A stretch of 45,662 nucleotides of DNA from an uncultured Candidatus Actinomarina sp. (GTDB taxonomy: Bacteria > Actinomycetota > Acidimicrobiia > Actinomarinales > Actinomarinaceae): the NCBI GenBank assembly GCA_902510995.1, contig CABXDL010000009.1:1-45662 (forward strand), written 5' to 3'. The position numbers were made by a program, and so were the translations under genes. Below the pieces are notes generated by a model, which was not told the origin of the DNA, made no database searches, and saw nothing but the letters and a program-made list of their open reading frames with translations. Positions 1-8,166 of the stretch are shown piece by piece; the stretch's first letter is position 1; every line of letters starts with the position of its first letter.

Positions 1-199
1 TACAAGATGTGATCTAGTCGCAGAAGGAATAGTTGAAGCAACTAATGGCAAGGAGTTAAAATGGCCAATTGTAATACGTCTTGATGGAACAAACTCCAGA
101 GAAGGGTTAAAAATCTTGAAAAATAATCCTAATGACAATATTTTTATTTCTGAGAATATGGATGAAGCAGCTAAATTAGCTGTTGAAAGTGGTAATTAA
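1..199 (+). CDS. sucC: Succinyl-CoA synthetase beta subunit, C-terminal fragment (cut by window edge)
   Basis: Open frame entering from the left edge (first full codon at base 2), ending with TAA at 197-199. The 65 visible residues include [13 protein letters not shown] and [10 protein letters not shown], the C-terminal CoA-ligase signature of SucC. SucC grasps nucleotide and ADP/GDP and partners with SucD, which follows after 2 bases, in the TCA step succinyl-CoA to succinate. The gene is incomplete only because of the window edge. Confidence 0.93.
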   Translation, partial: TRCDLVAEGIVEATNGKELKWPIVIRLDGTNSREGLKILKNNPNDNIFISENMDEAAKLAVESGN

Positions 200-201
200 G
201 T

Positions 202-1071
202 ATGTCTATTTTGATTGATGAAAATACAAAAGTTGTTGTTCAAGGAATAACAGGTCGAGAGGGAAAGTTCCATGCTTTAAGGAATCGAGATTATGGTACA
301 AAAATTGTTGCAGGAACAAGACCAGGAAAAGGTGGGGAGAGTATAGAGTCTATACCAATATTCAATACTGTTGAAGAAGCTATTGAAAGCACAGGAGCTA
401 ATGTAGCGATGACCATGGTTCCACCTGCATTTGCTAAAGATGCTGTACTAGAGTCTGCATTTGCGGGATGTGAATTAATTGTTTGTATTACTGAGGGCAT
501 ACCTGCAAAAGATGAAGCTGAAATGTATGACATTATTAAAAAACAGACAAAGTCAAAATTACTTGGGCCTAATTGTCCAGGACTTATTTCACCTGGTAAA
601 TCAAATGTAGGAATCATGCCACATGAGATTACTAAAAAGGGAAATGTTGGAGTTGTGTCAAGATCAGGAACATTAACTTACGAGGCTGTTCATCAGCTAA
701 CACAATTAGACATTGGACAATCAACTTGTATTGGAATAGGAGGGGATCCTGTTCCCGGAATGTCTTTTATTGATGTTCTTGATGAGTATGAGAAAGACGA
801 AGAGACATTAGCAATTGTAATGATTGGTGAAATCGGAGGAAGTGCTGAAGAAGAAGCTGCAGAGTTTATTAAAAACACCATTTCTAAACCAGTGGTATCA
901 TATATAGCTGGGGTAACAGCTCCTCCTGGAAAAAAGATGGGACATGCCGGTGCAATTGTATCAGGGAACAAAGGAACAGCAGTTGCAAAAATGGATGCAT
1001 TAGAAGAAGCAGGGGTACTTGTGGTTTCAAATCCTACAAAAATAGGTAATGCTATAAAGGAAGTTATTTAA
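202..1071 (+). CDS. sucD: Succinyl-CoA synthetase alpha subunit
   Basis: 289 aa, the normal length for SucD. The N-terminal CoA-binding Rossmann domain starts with [15 protein letters not shown]. The middle has [13 protein letters not shown] and [11 protein letters not shown], and the phosphohistidine loop is GHAGAIVSG with His near residue 248 (E. coli His246). With SucC it converts succinyl-CoA to succinate with substrate-level phosphorylation, in the cytoplasm. It starts 2 bases after sucC, and its stop overlaps the icd start by one base (TAATG), indicating translational coupling in a TCA operon sucC-sucD-icd-mdh. Confidence 0.97.
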   Translation: MSILIDENTKVVVQGITGREGKFHALRNRDYGTKIVAGTRPGKGGESIESIPIFNTVEEAIESTGANVAMTMVPPAFAKDAVLESAFAGCELIVCITEGIPAKDEAEMYDIIKKQTKSKLLGPNCPGLISPGKSNVGIMPHEITKKGNVGVVSRSGTLTYEAVHQLTQLDIGQSTCIGIGGDPVPGMSFIDVLDEYEKDEETLAIVMIGEIGGSAEEEAAEFIKNTISKPVVSYIAGVTAPPGKKMGHAGAIVSGNKGTAVAKMDALEEAGVLVVSNPTKIGNAIKEVI

Positions 1072-2306
1072 TGAGTGAAAATTTAAAAAGAGCAGAACTA
1101 GAAAATGCAATTGATTCAACTAGGAAATCTTTTGATACTGATAATCCAACTGTTCCTTATATAGAAGGTGATGGAATAGGAATTGATATATGGCCAGCTG
1201 CACAAGGGGTATTTGATGCAGTGGTTGAAAAGGCTTATAAAGGTCAAAGAAAAATTAACTGGATGGAAGTTTTAGCAGGACAGAAAGCATTTGATTCTCT
1301 GAATGAATGGCTACCTGACGAAACAATAAGTAAATTTGAGGAATATGGAGTCGGAATAAAAGGTCCTTTAACAACCCCAGTAGGTGAAGGTATTAGGTCT
1401 ATAAATGTCTCAATAAGACAGATAATGGATTTATATGTTTGTTTAAGACCTATAAAATATTTTAATGGAATTCAGACTCCAACAAAAAACCCACAAGATG
1501 TAGATATAACTTTATTTAGAGAGAATACAGAAGATGTATATGCGGGTAAAGAGCTTGAAGAAGGAAGTGAAGAAGTTCAAAAAATAAATGAATTTCTAAA
1601 TAAAGAGTTTGGATGGGAAATAAGAGAAGATAGTGGAATTGGTATAAAACCAATTTCAAGAACTGCTACTGAAAGATTAGTTCGTGCTTCTTTGAACTAT
1701 GCTGTTGAGAATAATAAAAAAAACCTTGCCTTAGTTCATAAAGGTAACATTATGAAATTTACAGAAGGAGCTTTTAGAAAATGGGGTTATGAGTTAGTTA
1801 GAGAAGAATTTTCTGATGTAGCTATTTCCTGGGAAGATTGTAATGGAGAACCTGGCGATAAAATACTAATACAAGATGTTATTGCTGATGCATTTCTTCA
1901 GCAAATTTTGATTAAACCTGAGAGTTTTGATGTTATTGCAACTACTAACTTAAATGGTGATTATGCATCTGACGCATTAGCAGCACAAATAGGGGGTATA
2001 GGCATTAGTCCTGGTGGAAATATAAATTATGAAACTGGTAAAGCAGTATTTGAGGCAACACATGGTACAGCTCCTAAGTATGCAGGAAAAGATCAAGCAA
2101 ATCCTGGTTCATTAATTTTATCAGGTGAAATGATGTTTAGATATATGGGCTGGGATGAAGCAGCAGATTTAACTATTAAGACAATGGAAAAGTCAATTCT
2201 AGATGGAAATGTAACGTATGATTTAGCTAGAGGTAGAGATGAAGCTAAAACTTTAAAATCTTCCGAGTTTGCAAATTCGTTAATTGATAATTTAAATAAG
2301 TTTTGA
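1071..2306 (+). CDS. icd: Isocitrate dehydrogenase, NADP-type
   Basis: 411 aa, close to E. coli Icd (416). Visible family blocks include [14 protein letters not shown] near the start and SINVSIRQ, which holds the substrate serine that AceK phosphorylates in E. coli. [29 protein letters not shown] and [12 protein letters not shown] follow. The Lys-Tyr of APKYAG and the Tyr...Arg of VTYDLAR correspond to the E. coli NADP+ determinants K344/Y345 and Y391/R395, so NADP use is inferred. It catalyses isocitrate to 2-oxoglutarate plus CO2. The start overlaps the sucD stop, and mdh follows after 10 bases with a GAGG-type ribosome site. Confidence 0.96.
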   Translation: MSENLKRAELENAIDSTRKSFDTDNPTVPYIEGDGIGIDIWPAAQGVFDAVVEKAYKGQRKINWMEVLAGQKAFDSLNEWLPDETISKFEEYGVGIKGPLTTPVGEGIRSINVSIRQIMDLYVCLRPIKYFNGIQTPTKNPQDVDITLFRENTEDVYAGKELEEGSEEVQKINEFLNKEFGWEIREDSGIGIKPISRTATERLVRASLNYAVENNKKNLALVHKGNIMKFTEGAFRKWGYELVREEFSDVAISWEDCNGEPGDKILIQDVIADAFLQQILIKPESFDVIATTNLNGDYASDALAAQIGGIGISPGGNINYETGKAVFEATHGTAPKYAGKDQANPGSLILSGEMMFRYMGWDEAADLTIKTMEKSILDGNVTYDLARGRDEAKTLKSSEFANSLIDNLNKF

Positions 2307-2316
2307 GGAAATAATT

Positions 2317-3246
2317 ATGGCAAAAGTTACTGTTGTTGGTGCTGGCAAGTATGGATCAATGACGGCATTAAAAATTGCGGAATATGACTTAGCTGATCAA
2401 GTAGTAATGACTGATATAGTAGAAGGGTTACCACAAGGGTTAGCTTTAGATATAAACCAATCAAGATATGTTGAGGGGTTTAGCACAAAACTTTTTGGAA
2501 CAAATAATTACGAAGACACAGCGGATAGTGACATTGTTGTTATAACAGCAGGGCTACCAAGAAAACCTGGTATGTCTAGGATGGATCTATTAGAAGTTAA
2601 TGCTGGAATAGTGACTGATGTTACAGAAAATATTTTAAAACATTCTAAAAATCCAATAATAGTTGTTGTAACGAATCCGCTTGATCAGATGACAACTTTA
2701 ACAGCTAAAGTCTCTAAGCTTTCAAAAAATAGAGTTATTGGCCAAGCAGGAGTATTAGATTCATCAAGATTTGCTTATTTTATTTCTGAAAAGCTTGATG
2801 TTAATATCTCAAAAGTTGAGGCATTGACCCTTGGCAGCCATGGAGAGACAATGGTTCCAGTTCCTTCATTATGTAAAGTAGATGGAAAGCCATTAGTAGA
2901 TCTTCTTTCTTCTGAGGAAATAAATGATTTGGTTCAAAGAACTTCTGATGGCGGAGCAGAGATTGTTAGCTTACTTAAAACTGGGAGTGCATATTTCGCA
3001 CCTGCATCCTCTGCTGCAACAATGGTTAAGGCAATGTTGAGTGATTCTGATGAGATTTTTCCTGTTTGTGCCTGGGTTGATGGAGAATATGGCATAAATG
3101 ACGTATATCTTGGAGTTCCTGCAAAGCTTGGAGCTGATGGGGTGTCAGAGATAGTTCAATATAACTTAACAGATGTCGAAAAAGATGCTCTTTTGGATGC
3201 TTCTAAGGCAGTTAAACAAAAAGTAGCTGAATTAGATAGCATATAA
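2317..3246 (+). CDS. mdh: Malate dehydrogenase (LDH-like family)
   Basis: 309 aa. The NAD-binding loop is GAGKYG near residue 8, with Asp in MTDI following beta-2, which predicts NAD over NADP. Substrate arginines lie in PRKPGMSRMDLL, followed by TNPLDQMT and GQAGVLDSSRF. The catalytic His is about residue 175 in LGSHGETMVP. This is the LDH-like MDH type found in many bacteria and archaea, oxidising malate to oxaloacetate. Methionine rather than glutamine in the specificity region (PGMSR) supports malate over lactate. It is the last gene of the TCA run; no obvious terminator is seen in the roughly 50 bases after it. Confidence 0.94.
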   Translation: MAKVTVVGAGKYGSMTALKIAEYDLADQVVMTDIVEGLPQGLALDINQSRYVEGFSTKLFGTNNYEDTADSDIVVITAGLPRKPGMSRMDLLEVNAGIVTDVTENILKHSKNPIIVVVTNPLDQMTTLTAKVSKLSKNRVIGQAGVLDSSRFAYFISEKLDVNISKVEALTLGSHGETMVPVPSLCKVDGKPLVDLLSSEEINDLVQRTSDGGAEIVSLLKTGSAYFAPASSAATMVKAMLSDSDEIFPVCAWVDGEYGINDVYLGVPAKLGADGVSEIVQYNLTDVEKDALLDASKAVKQKVAELDSI

Positions 3247-3294
3247 AATCAACAAAATCAGTCTTTTATTAAAAAAACCCAATATTTATTGAAT

Positions 3295-3350
3295 TTAAAG
3301 ATATTTCCCTATAAAAAACTATAATTATGGAAGAGTAATAAGTAATACTC
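3295..3350 (+). promoter_or_regulatory. Promoter of the HU gene with small inverted repeat in the leader
   Basis: A perfect TATAAT lies at 3320-3325, with a weak -35 (TTAAAG, 3295-3300) 19 bases upstream. The transcript would begin near 3332, and the leader carries GAGTA (3333-3337) and TACTC (3346-3350), an inverted repeat that could be a small hairpin or operator. The HU start follows after a GAAAGG ribosome site. The -10 is convincing; the -35 and the role of the repeat are guesses. Confidence 0.55.
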
Positions 3351-3372
3351 ATTAAAGAAAGGCTAAACAGCT

Positions 3373-3645
3373 ATGAATAAAGACCAATTGGCAACAGTTG
3401 TGGCAACTGAAGTAGGATTGTCACAATCAGACGCTAAAGCAGCTGTTGAGGCAGTTTTTGATGGAATTACAAACGGAATGAAGAACGGCGATAAAGTTAG
3501 TATCGCTGGATTCGGACAGTTTGAATCAAGATACAGGGCTGCTAGACAGGGAAGAAATCCAGCAACTGGAGAAACAATTCAGATTGCTGCAAAACAAGCG
3601 CCAGCTTTTAAAGCTGCGAAAGGATTAAAAGATAGTTTAAATTAA
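3373..3645 (+). CDS. hup: HU-family nucleoid DNA-binding protein
   Basis: 90 aa, typical HU size. It begins MNKDQLATVVATEVGLS and carries the DNA-bending arm signature GFGQFESRYRAARQGRNP, followed by TGETIQIAAKQAPAFKAAKGLK. HU is a dimeric architectural protein that bends and compacts DNA. There is no long basic C-terminal tail of the kind found in mycobacterial HupB, so it resembles the short ancestral form. It is monocistronic, with its own TATAAT promoter and a strong terminator. Confidence 0.97.
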   Translation: MNKDQLATVVATEVGLSQSDAKAAVEAVFDGITNGMKNGDKVSIAGFGQFESRYRAARQGRNPATGETIQIAAKQAPAFKAAKGLKDSLN

Positions 3646-3665
3646 ATTATCTTAATTGATCATTT

Positions 3666-3690
3666 GAAAAGACGGCTATGCCGTCTTTTC
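3666..3690. terminator. Bidirectional intrinsic terminator between hup and the sdh operon
   Basis: A perfect 11-bp stem, GAAAAGACGGC (3666-3676) and GCCGTCTTTTC (3680-3690), with a TAT loop. The GC-rich core is flanked by A and T runs on both sides, so it can end hup transcription on the + strand and the sdh/SCP2 transcript on the - strand. Confidence 0.9.
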
Positions 3691-3693
3691 AAT

Positions 3694-3984
3694 TTATTGC
3701 AGTAATTTAATATCTCCCGAAATTTTTATTTTTTCTTCAAACAATAAATCTTCTGGATTTTTTTTATTATTTTTAAGGTCATTAAAAGTTTCTATATTCA
3801 TTTTGATTATTAGGTTAGATTTTGAAAGATTATCATTTTTAATTATTTCTGCAGATTCTAGATTTACAGTATAAGTATTTCCACTGTCTGTTATTTCTAG
3901 ATAAATTTTATTTAGATTTTCTTTTTTTAGTATCTTTAAATTACTAATAACTACTTTTATTTCTTTTTTAATATCTATATTCAA
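3694..3984 (-). CDS. Small SCP2-like (sterol carrier protein 2 fold) protein
   Basis: 96 aa. The alternating hydrophobic N-terminal half, followed by LIIKMNIETFNDLKNNKKNP and KIKISGD near the end, matches the pattern of the SCP2 sterol-transfer domain (xxVxMSxExFxxLxxGKxxP ... GKIxIxGD). SCP2 domains form a hydrophobic tunnel that binds acyl-CoA or other lipids. The start overlaps the sdhB stop by 4 bases, so it is the last gene of the sdh operon. Function in this context is unknown; association with succinate dehydrogenase may be only co-transcription. The family call rests on pattern recognition. Confidence 0.6.
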   Translation of the reverse strand: MNIDIKKEIKVVISNLKILKKENLNKIYLEITDSGNTYTVNLESAEIIKNDNLSKSNLIIKMNIETFNDLKNNKKNPEDLLFEEKIKISGDIKLLQ

Positions 3985-4676
3985 TTATTTAAAAGTGTTT
4001 CTCTTTTTACGTCTTCAATAGCTTTTGTAACTTGTATACCTCTTGGACAAGCACTTGTACAGTTAAATGCTGTTCTGCATCTAAAAGCTCCGTTTACATC
4101 TTTAAGTATTTCTAATCTCTGTTTGCTTCCTTCGTCTCTTGAGTCATATATAAATCTATGAGCATTAACAATTGCAGCAGGACCTATATATGAATCTGCA
4201 GTCCAAAATACTGGGCAGCTTGTAGTGCAGGCAGCACAGAGTATACATTTTGTTGTATCTTCTATTTTATCTCTGTCTTCGGGGCTTTGTAATCTTTCTC
4301 TTTCTCCAGGTTCATTTTCATTTATTAAGTACGGCATTATTTTCTTGTAACTGTCAAAGAACGGATCCATATCAACTATTAAATCTTTAACAACTGGAAG
4401 ACCTCTTATAGGTTCAATTGTTATTGGATTGCTCACTTCTTTTACAAGAACTTGGCACGCTAACATATTTTCTCCATTAATCACCATTGCATCAGACCCA
4501 CATACACCGTGGGCACAAGACCTTCTAAAGGAAAGAGTTCCATCTTCAAACCATTTAATTTTATGAAGAAGGTCTAGAATTCTTTCTTCTGGATCAGCTT
4601 CTACGGTGTAATATTCCCAATGTCCTTTACGGTCACTTTCAGGGTCGTATCTCAAAATTTTTAAATCAATGTCCAT
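3981..4676 (-). CDS. sdhB: Succinate dehydrogenase iron-sulfur subunit
   Basis: 231 aa. The N-terminal ferredoxin domain has SCAHGVCGSDAMVINGENMLAC, whose cysteines bind the [2Fe-2S] cluster. The C-terminal domain has CILCAACTTSCP and CRTAFNCTSACPRG for the [4Fe-4S] and [3Fe-4S] clusters. It passes electrons from SdhA FAD to quinone at the membrane anchor. The start overlaps the sdhA stop by one base, and it lies fourth in sdhC-sdhD-sdhA-sdhB. Confidence 0.96.
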   Translation of the reverse strand: MDIDLKILRYDPESDRKGHWEYYTVEADPEERILDLLHKIKWFEDGTLSFRRSCAHGVCGSDAMVINGENMLACQVLVKEVSNPITIEPIRGLPVVKDLIVDMDPFFDSYKKIMPYLINENEPGERERLQSPEDRDKIEDTTKCILCAACTTSCPVFWTADSYIGPAAIVNAHRFIYDSRDEGSKQRLEILKDVNGAFRCRTAFNCTSACPRGIQVTKAIEDVKRETLLNN

Positions 4677-6418
4677 TAGTATGTTCTTTCCATTGGTTCA
4701 TATTTTCCTAATTCTACATCTTTATAACGTAAAGTTGCAGAGTTACCATTTTTAAAAGCAAAAGAATGTTTCATCCATTCAGCATCATCTCGTTCAGGGA
4801 AGTCTTGTCTTGAATGTGCTCCTCTTGACTCTTTGCGTGCTAAAGCACTTGCCACAGTTGATTCAGACATATCAAGTAGGTAATCTAATTCAATAGTTTC
4901 CATTAATTCAGTATTAAAAACTTTGCCTTTATCAAAAATTGTTACATTTTCATACCTCTCCCTAAGGTCTTCCAAAATTTTTGTTTGTTCACTTAATGTT
5001 TCTTCAGTTCTGAAGATTTTTGTATTTTTTTCCATTGATTCTTGTAAATCATTTCTTATTCTTCCTACTGAAAACTCATCGGTATGCTCTTTTTCAATTA
5101 AATTATTTATTTTTTTAACTAAGTCGTCTGATGAGGAATCGCTTATTGAGCTAGCTTTAGTTTTAGAAACATATTCAAGCATACTTTGTCCTGCTCTTTT
5201 TCCGAAAACCATTATATCTAATAATGAGTTTGTTCCTAATCTATTTGCTCCATGTACGCTGACACAAGCTGCTTCTCCAGCTGCATAAACCCCAGGTAAT
5301 ATGGTGTTTTTTTCATCACTTAAAACTCTTCCGTTAACGTCTGTAGGGATTCCACCCATTGCATAATGAGCTGTTGGCTGAACAGGTATAGGTTCGTTAA
5401 TTGGTTCTATTTTTACATAGGTTCTTACAAAGTCTGTAATATCTGGAAGTTTTTTGTTAATAGTTTCTGCACCTAAGTGTGTTAAATCTAAATACACATA
5501 ATCATTTTGAGGTCCTGCACCATTTCCTTTACTGATTTCTGTAGCAATCGCTCTTGAAACCATATCTCTTGGAGCTAAGTCTTTTATTGAAGGTGCATAT
5601 CTTTCCATGAATCTTTCTCCATCTTTATTTCTTAGAATCCCACCTTCTCCTCTAGCTGCTTCTGATAATAAAATCCCAAGTCTGTAAATACCTGTTGGAT
5701 GAAATTGGTAAAATTCCATATCTTCAAGAGGGATTCCTTTTTGATATAAAATTCCAGGCCCATCACCTGTTAGTGAGTGAGCATTTGAACTGACTTTAAA
5801 TATTTTTCCAAAACCACCAGTTGCAAATGTAACAGCTCTTGTTTCAAATATATGAATATCACCTGTTGAGAGTTCAAAAGCAATGACACCTTTACATACT
5901 CCGTCTTCTATTTTTATATCTAATACTTGGAACTCATCAAAAAACTCTACGCCCATTGATACACATTTTTGATAAAGAGTTTGAAGTATCATGTGACCAG
6001 TTCTGTCAGCAGCATAACAAGCTCTAAAAGCAGGAGCCTCACCTTCTTTTACTGTATGCCCACCAAAACGTCTTTGTGCAATTTTTCCATTTTCTAATCT
6101 ACTGAATGGTAATCCCCAGTGCTCTAGTTCAATAACTGCATCGATTGCTTCTTTACAAAGAATGTCTACAGCAGGTTGATCAGCTAGATAATCCGAACCT
6201 TTCACTGTGTCAAACGCATGCCAATTCCAATTATCTTCTTCTACATTAGCTAATGCAGCACTCATGCCTCCTTGAGCAGCTCCAGTGTGTGATCTTGTTG
6301 GATAGAGTTTAGTAATTACTGCTAGCTTCATATGAGGAGCAGCTTCTATAGCTGCTCTTAAGCCAGCACCACCTGCTCCAACGATAACTCCATCAAATGA
6401 ATGTTTAATTATTTTCAA
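4676..6418 (-). CDS. sdhA: Succinate dehydrogenase flavoprotein subunit
   Basis: 580 aa, normal length. The FAD-binding VGAGGAGLRAA lies at about residues 13-23. RSHTGAAQGG follows, with His44 at the position of the covalent FAD histidine (E. coli His45). Active-site blocks are FGGHTVKEGEAPAFRACY, FHPTGIY, EAARGEGGILRN and HYAMGGIPTD, and the C-terminal RGAHSRQDFPERDD is typical of SdhA. It oxidises succinate to fumarate on the cytoplasmic face. It overlaps sdhD by 4 bases upstream and sdhB by one base downstream. Confidence 0.97.
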   Translation of the reverse strand: MKIIKHSFDGVIVGAGGAGLRAAIEAAPHMKLAVITKLYPTRSHTGAAQGGMSAALANVEEDNWNWHAFDTVKGSDYLADQPAVDILCKEAIDAVIELEHWGLPFSRLENGKIAQRRFGGHTVKEGEAPAFRACYAADRTGHMILQTLYQKCVSMGVEFFDEFQVLDIKIEDGVCKGVIAFELSTGDIHIFETRAVTFATGGFGKIFKVSSNAHSLTGDGPGILYQKGIPLEDMEFYQFHPTGIYRLGILLSEAARGEGGILRNKDGERFMERYAPSIKDLAPRDMVSRAIATEISKGNGAGPQNDYVYLDLTHLGAETINKKLPDITDFVRTYVKIEPINEPIPVQPTAHYAMGGIPTDVNGRVLSDEKNTILPGVYAAGEAACVSVHGANRLGTNSLLDIMVFGKRAGQSMLEYVSKTKASSISDSSSDDLVKKINNLIEKEHTDEFSVGRIRNDLQESMEKNTKIFRTEETLSEQTKILEDLRERYENVTIFDKGKVFNTELMETIELDYLLDMSESTVASALARKESRGAHSRQDFPERDDAEWMKHSFAFKNGNSATLRYKDVELGKYEPMERTY

Positions 6419-6807
6419 CTTTGACTCACAAATGCGATTATTACGTATGTACCAAGTATAAAAAAGATTAAGGAGGTTCCATAGAGAGCACTTAATGCCA
6501 ATTTTCTAATAGTAAGATCATTTAAATTATCATGTAAAACAACACGTAATCCATTTGTACCATGTAATAAGCTAAGTGTTAATAGTAACCAGTCAAAAAT
6601 CCTCCAATAAGGAGTATCCCATCTTGCAGCTACAAATTCGTAATCTAGGTTAAGCGTGTCATTGAATACATGCATAATAAACATGTGGCCTACTGCCAGC
6701 AGAACTAATAAAAGACCGCTAATCCTCATAAAAAACCATCCATATAGTTCAAAATTTGAACCTTTTAAAGGAGGCTCTCTTCTTCCCCAGTCAGTTCTAG
6801 TACTCAT
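6415..6807 (-). CDS. sdhD: Succinate dehydrogenase membrane anchor subunit
   Basis: 130 aa with three predicted membrane helices (about residues 25-45, 65-85 and 100-125). VGHMFIMHVF carries candidate heme-b histidines and LLHGTNGLRVV is a second conserved anchor block. It forms the quinone site together with SdhC. It sits between sdhC (1-base overlap) and sdhA (4-base overlap). The assignment to SdhD rather than SdhC is by order and by the lack of the HRITG motif. Confidence 0.88.
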   Translation of the reverse strand: MSTRTDWGRREPPLKGSNFELYGWFFMRISGLLLVLLAVGHMFIMHVFNDTLNLDYEFVAARWDTPYWRIFDWLLLTLSLLHGTNGLRVVLHDNLNDLTIRKLALSALYGTSLIFFILGTYVIIAFVSQS

Positions 6808-7268
6808 TATTTAGACTTCCAATCGGGCAAAGGTCTAATCATACAATCAGTTAAAGTTGTTCCTGCCTGGCTTTTCTCAAGACAAATATCAAAATAAGAT
6901 GTTGTCATTTTGTATGTGGAAGGAATAAATATTGCAATAAATAGAACTAAGGAAATTATGTTTAGTTGCTTTTGAAATTCTGAACCTCTTTTCCATAAGT
7001 CGACTGCAATTATTCGAAGACCATTTATAGCATGAGCTAATATTGCTGCCATTAGTCCAATTTCTGCAATCCTAAAATAAAAATTTTTGTAGATCGCTTC
7101 AGCACCTTCATACACTTCAGGGCCAAGAAGGATAAGAGCAGTAGAAATAATATGTAATATAAGATATCCAAAAAGTGCAACTCCTGTAATTCTATGAAAA
7201 ATATAAAGCCACATACCGGTTTTACCTTTGTATACAGCTCCTGAAGAAACTATTTTTTGATATGCCAT
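6807..7268 (-). CDS. sdhC: Succinate dehydrogenase cytochrome b subunit
   Basis: 153 aa with three membrane helices. The SdhC signature FHRITGVALFGYLILHI begins near residue 25, and AHAINGLRIIAVDLW near residue 80 supplies another conserved His. It is the first gene of the sdh operon. Upstream on the minus strand, a GATAAT hexamer ends about 8 bases before the ATG and there is no strong Shine-Dalgarno, which fits a leaderless transcript. It is divergent from whiB across a 126-base region. Confidence 0.9.
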   Translation of the reverse strand: MAYQKIVSSGAVYKGKTGMWLYIFHRITGVALFGYLILHIISTALILLGPEVYEGAEAIYKNFYFRIAEIGLMAAILAHAINGLRIIAVDLWKRGSEFQKQLNIISLVLFIAIFIPSTYKMTTSYFDICLEKSQAGTTLTDCMIRPLPDWKSK

Positions 7269-7325
7269 CTATTTAATTATCCTACATTGGTTGATTTAAA
7301 TTTAATTAATTCGTAAATTCAGCCC

Positions 7326-7370
7326 TTGACAATTTTAATAAATCTTAATAAATTACACATATGTAATTTA
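7326..7370 (+). promoter_or_regulatory. whiB promoter with a perfect 9-bp inverted repeat over the -10/start region
   Basis: TTGACA at 7326-7331, then 17 bases, then TAAATT at 7349-7354: a good sigma-70-type promoter. Overlapping the -10 and running to the likely start site is a perfect inverted repeat, TAAATTACA (7349-7357), spacer CATA, TGTAATTTA (7362-7370). A dimeric repressor bound here would block the promoter. This could be autoregulation or redox control, but the binding protein is unknown. The repeat lies within the sdhC-whiB divergent region. Confidence 0.65.
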
Positions 7371-7394
7371 GTTTGCATCAAATAAAGGAGTAGG

Positions 7395-7676
7395 GTGGAA
7401 AAATCAATAATGGAAGAACTCATCGGCGGGATGCCATCGTGGACCGAGGATGCAAATTGTAAAGGCGCAGATGCAGATATATTTTTTCCAGAAAGAGGAG
7501 CTTCTACTCGCAAAGCAAAAGCTATTTGTAGAGCTTGTAGCGTTCAGTCAGAATGCTTGGAGTTTGCTATAGAAAATTCTGAAAAATTTGGTATTTGGGG
7601 AGGATTATCCGAACGGGAACGTAGAAGAATAAAACGCCAAAGAATTGAAGATTCAGAAATCAGGGATGTTGGTTAG
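7395..7676 (+). CDS. WhiB-family iron-sulfur transcriptional regulator
   Basis: 93 aa from GTG at 7395. The AAAGGAG ribosome site (7384-7390) favours this GTG over the ATG at 7410. The four [4Fe-4S] cysteines are in NCKGAD, CRACSVQSEC (CxxC then Cx5C), followed by the turn GIWGGLSERERR and a basic C-terminal tail for DNA binding. WhiB proteins are essentially confined to Actinobacteria and their phages, sense redox or NO, and act with the principal sigma factor. Divergent from the sdh operon, so respiration-linked control is conceivable. The stop overlaps the peroxiredoxin gene end by 4 bases. Which WhiB subgroup it belongs to cannot be decided here. Confidence 0.95.
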   Translation: MEKSIMEELIGGMPSWTEDANCKGADADIFFPERGASTRKAKAICRACSVQSECLEFAIENSEKFGIWGGLSERERRRIKRQRIEDSEIRDVG

Positions 7677-8128
7677 ATACCAAACTTTTCTTTATATAAA
7701 TTAAAATCTCTTTCAACGCCAATTTCATCACTTTTAATTATTTCTGTGATCACATTATTTTCATCAGTTATATAAGAATACCTCAAGGCAATACCGGCCT
7801 TTTCGTGAAAACAACCAAACTTTTGTGATACCTCTCCATGAGGCCAAAAGTCTGCAAGTATTGGAAATTCAATACCATAATGTTGGGCCCAAGCGTTGTT
7901 TGTAGGACTTGCTCCGACAGTAAGAATAATAGTTTCAGTCCCATTTTCCTCTATGGAAGCTTTGTTGTCTCTTAGTTCACAAATTTCTTTGTCACATACA
8001 CTACTAAAAGGAAAGGGAAGGAAAACAAACATAGTCTTTTTTCCTAAAAAATCTCTATCTTCGTATGCATTTTTGTCGTAGTTATATAGTTTAAATTCAG
8101 GTATTGTGTCTCCAACTTGTAAGCTCAT
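7673..8128 (-). CDS. Peroxiredoxin (AhpE/PrxQ-like)
   Basis: 151 aa with a thioredoxin fold. The peroxidatic Cys45 is in PFPFSSVCDKEIC, where it replaces the usual PxxxTxxC loop, and Cys50 lies four residues on. That C-x4-C spacing is what PrxQ/BCP proteins use for the resolving cysteine, while the C-terminal half (FHEKAGIALRYSYITDE) resembles AhpE. It reduces peroxides in the cytoplasm. A GGAG ribosome site precedes the ATG. Convergent with whiB, overlapping by 4 bases; a 5-bp hairpin TTGGT/ACCAA (7669-7683) spans the two stops. Confidence 0.88.
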   Translation of the reverse strand: MSLQVGDTIPEFKLYNYDKNAYEDRDFLGKKTMFVFLPFPFSSVCDKEICELRDNKASIEENGTETIILTVGASPTNNAWAQHYGIEFPILADFWPHGEVSQKFGCFHEKAGIALRYSYITDENNVITEIIKSDEIGVERDFNLYKEKFGI

Positions 8129-8166
8129 TTTTATTTCTCCCTTTTTTTATACTTTAGTAATGTTTT

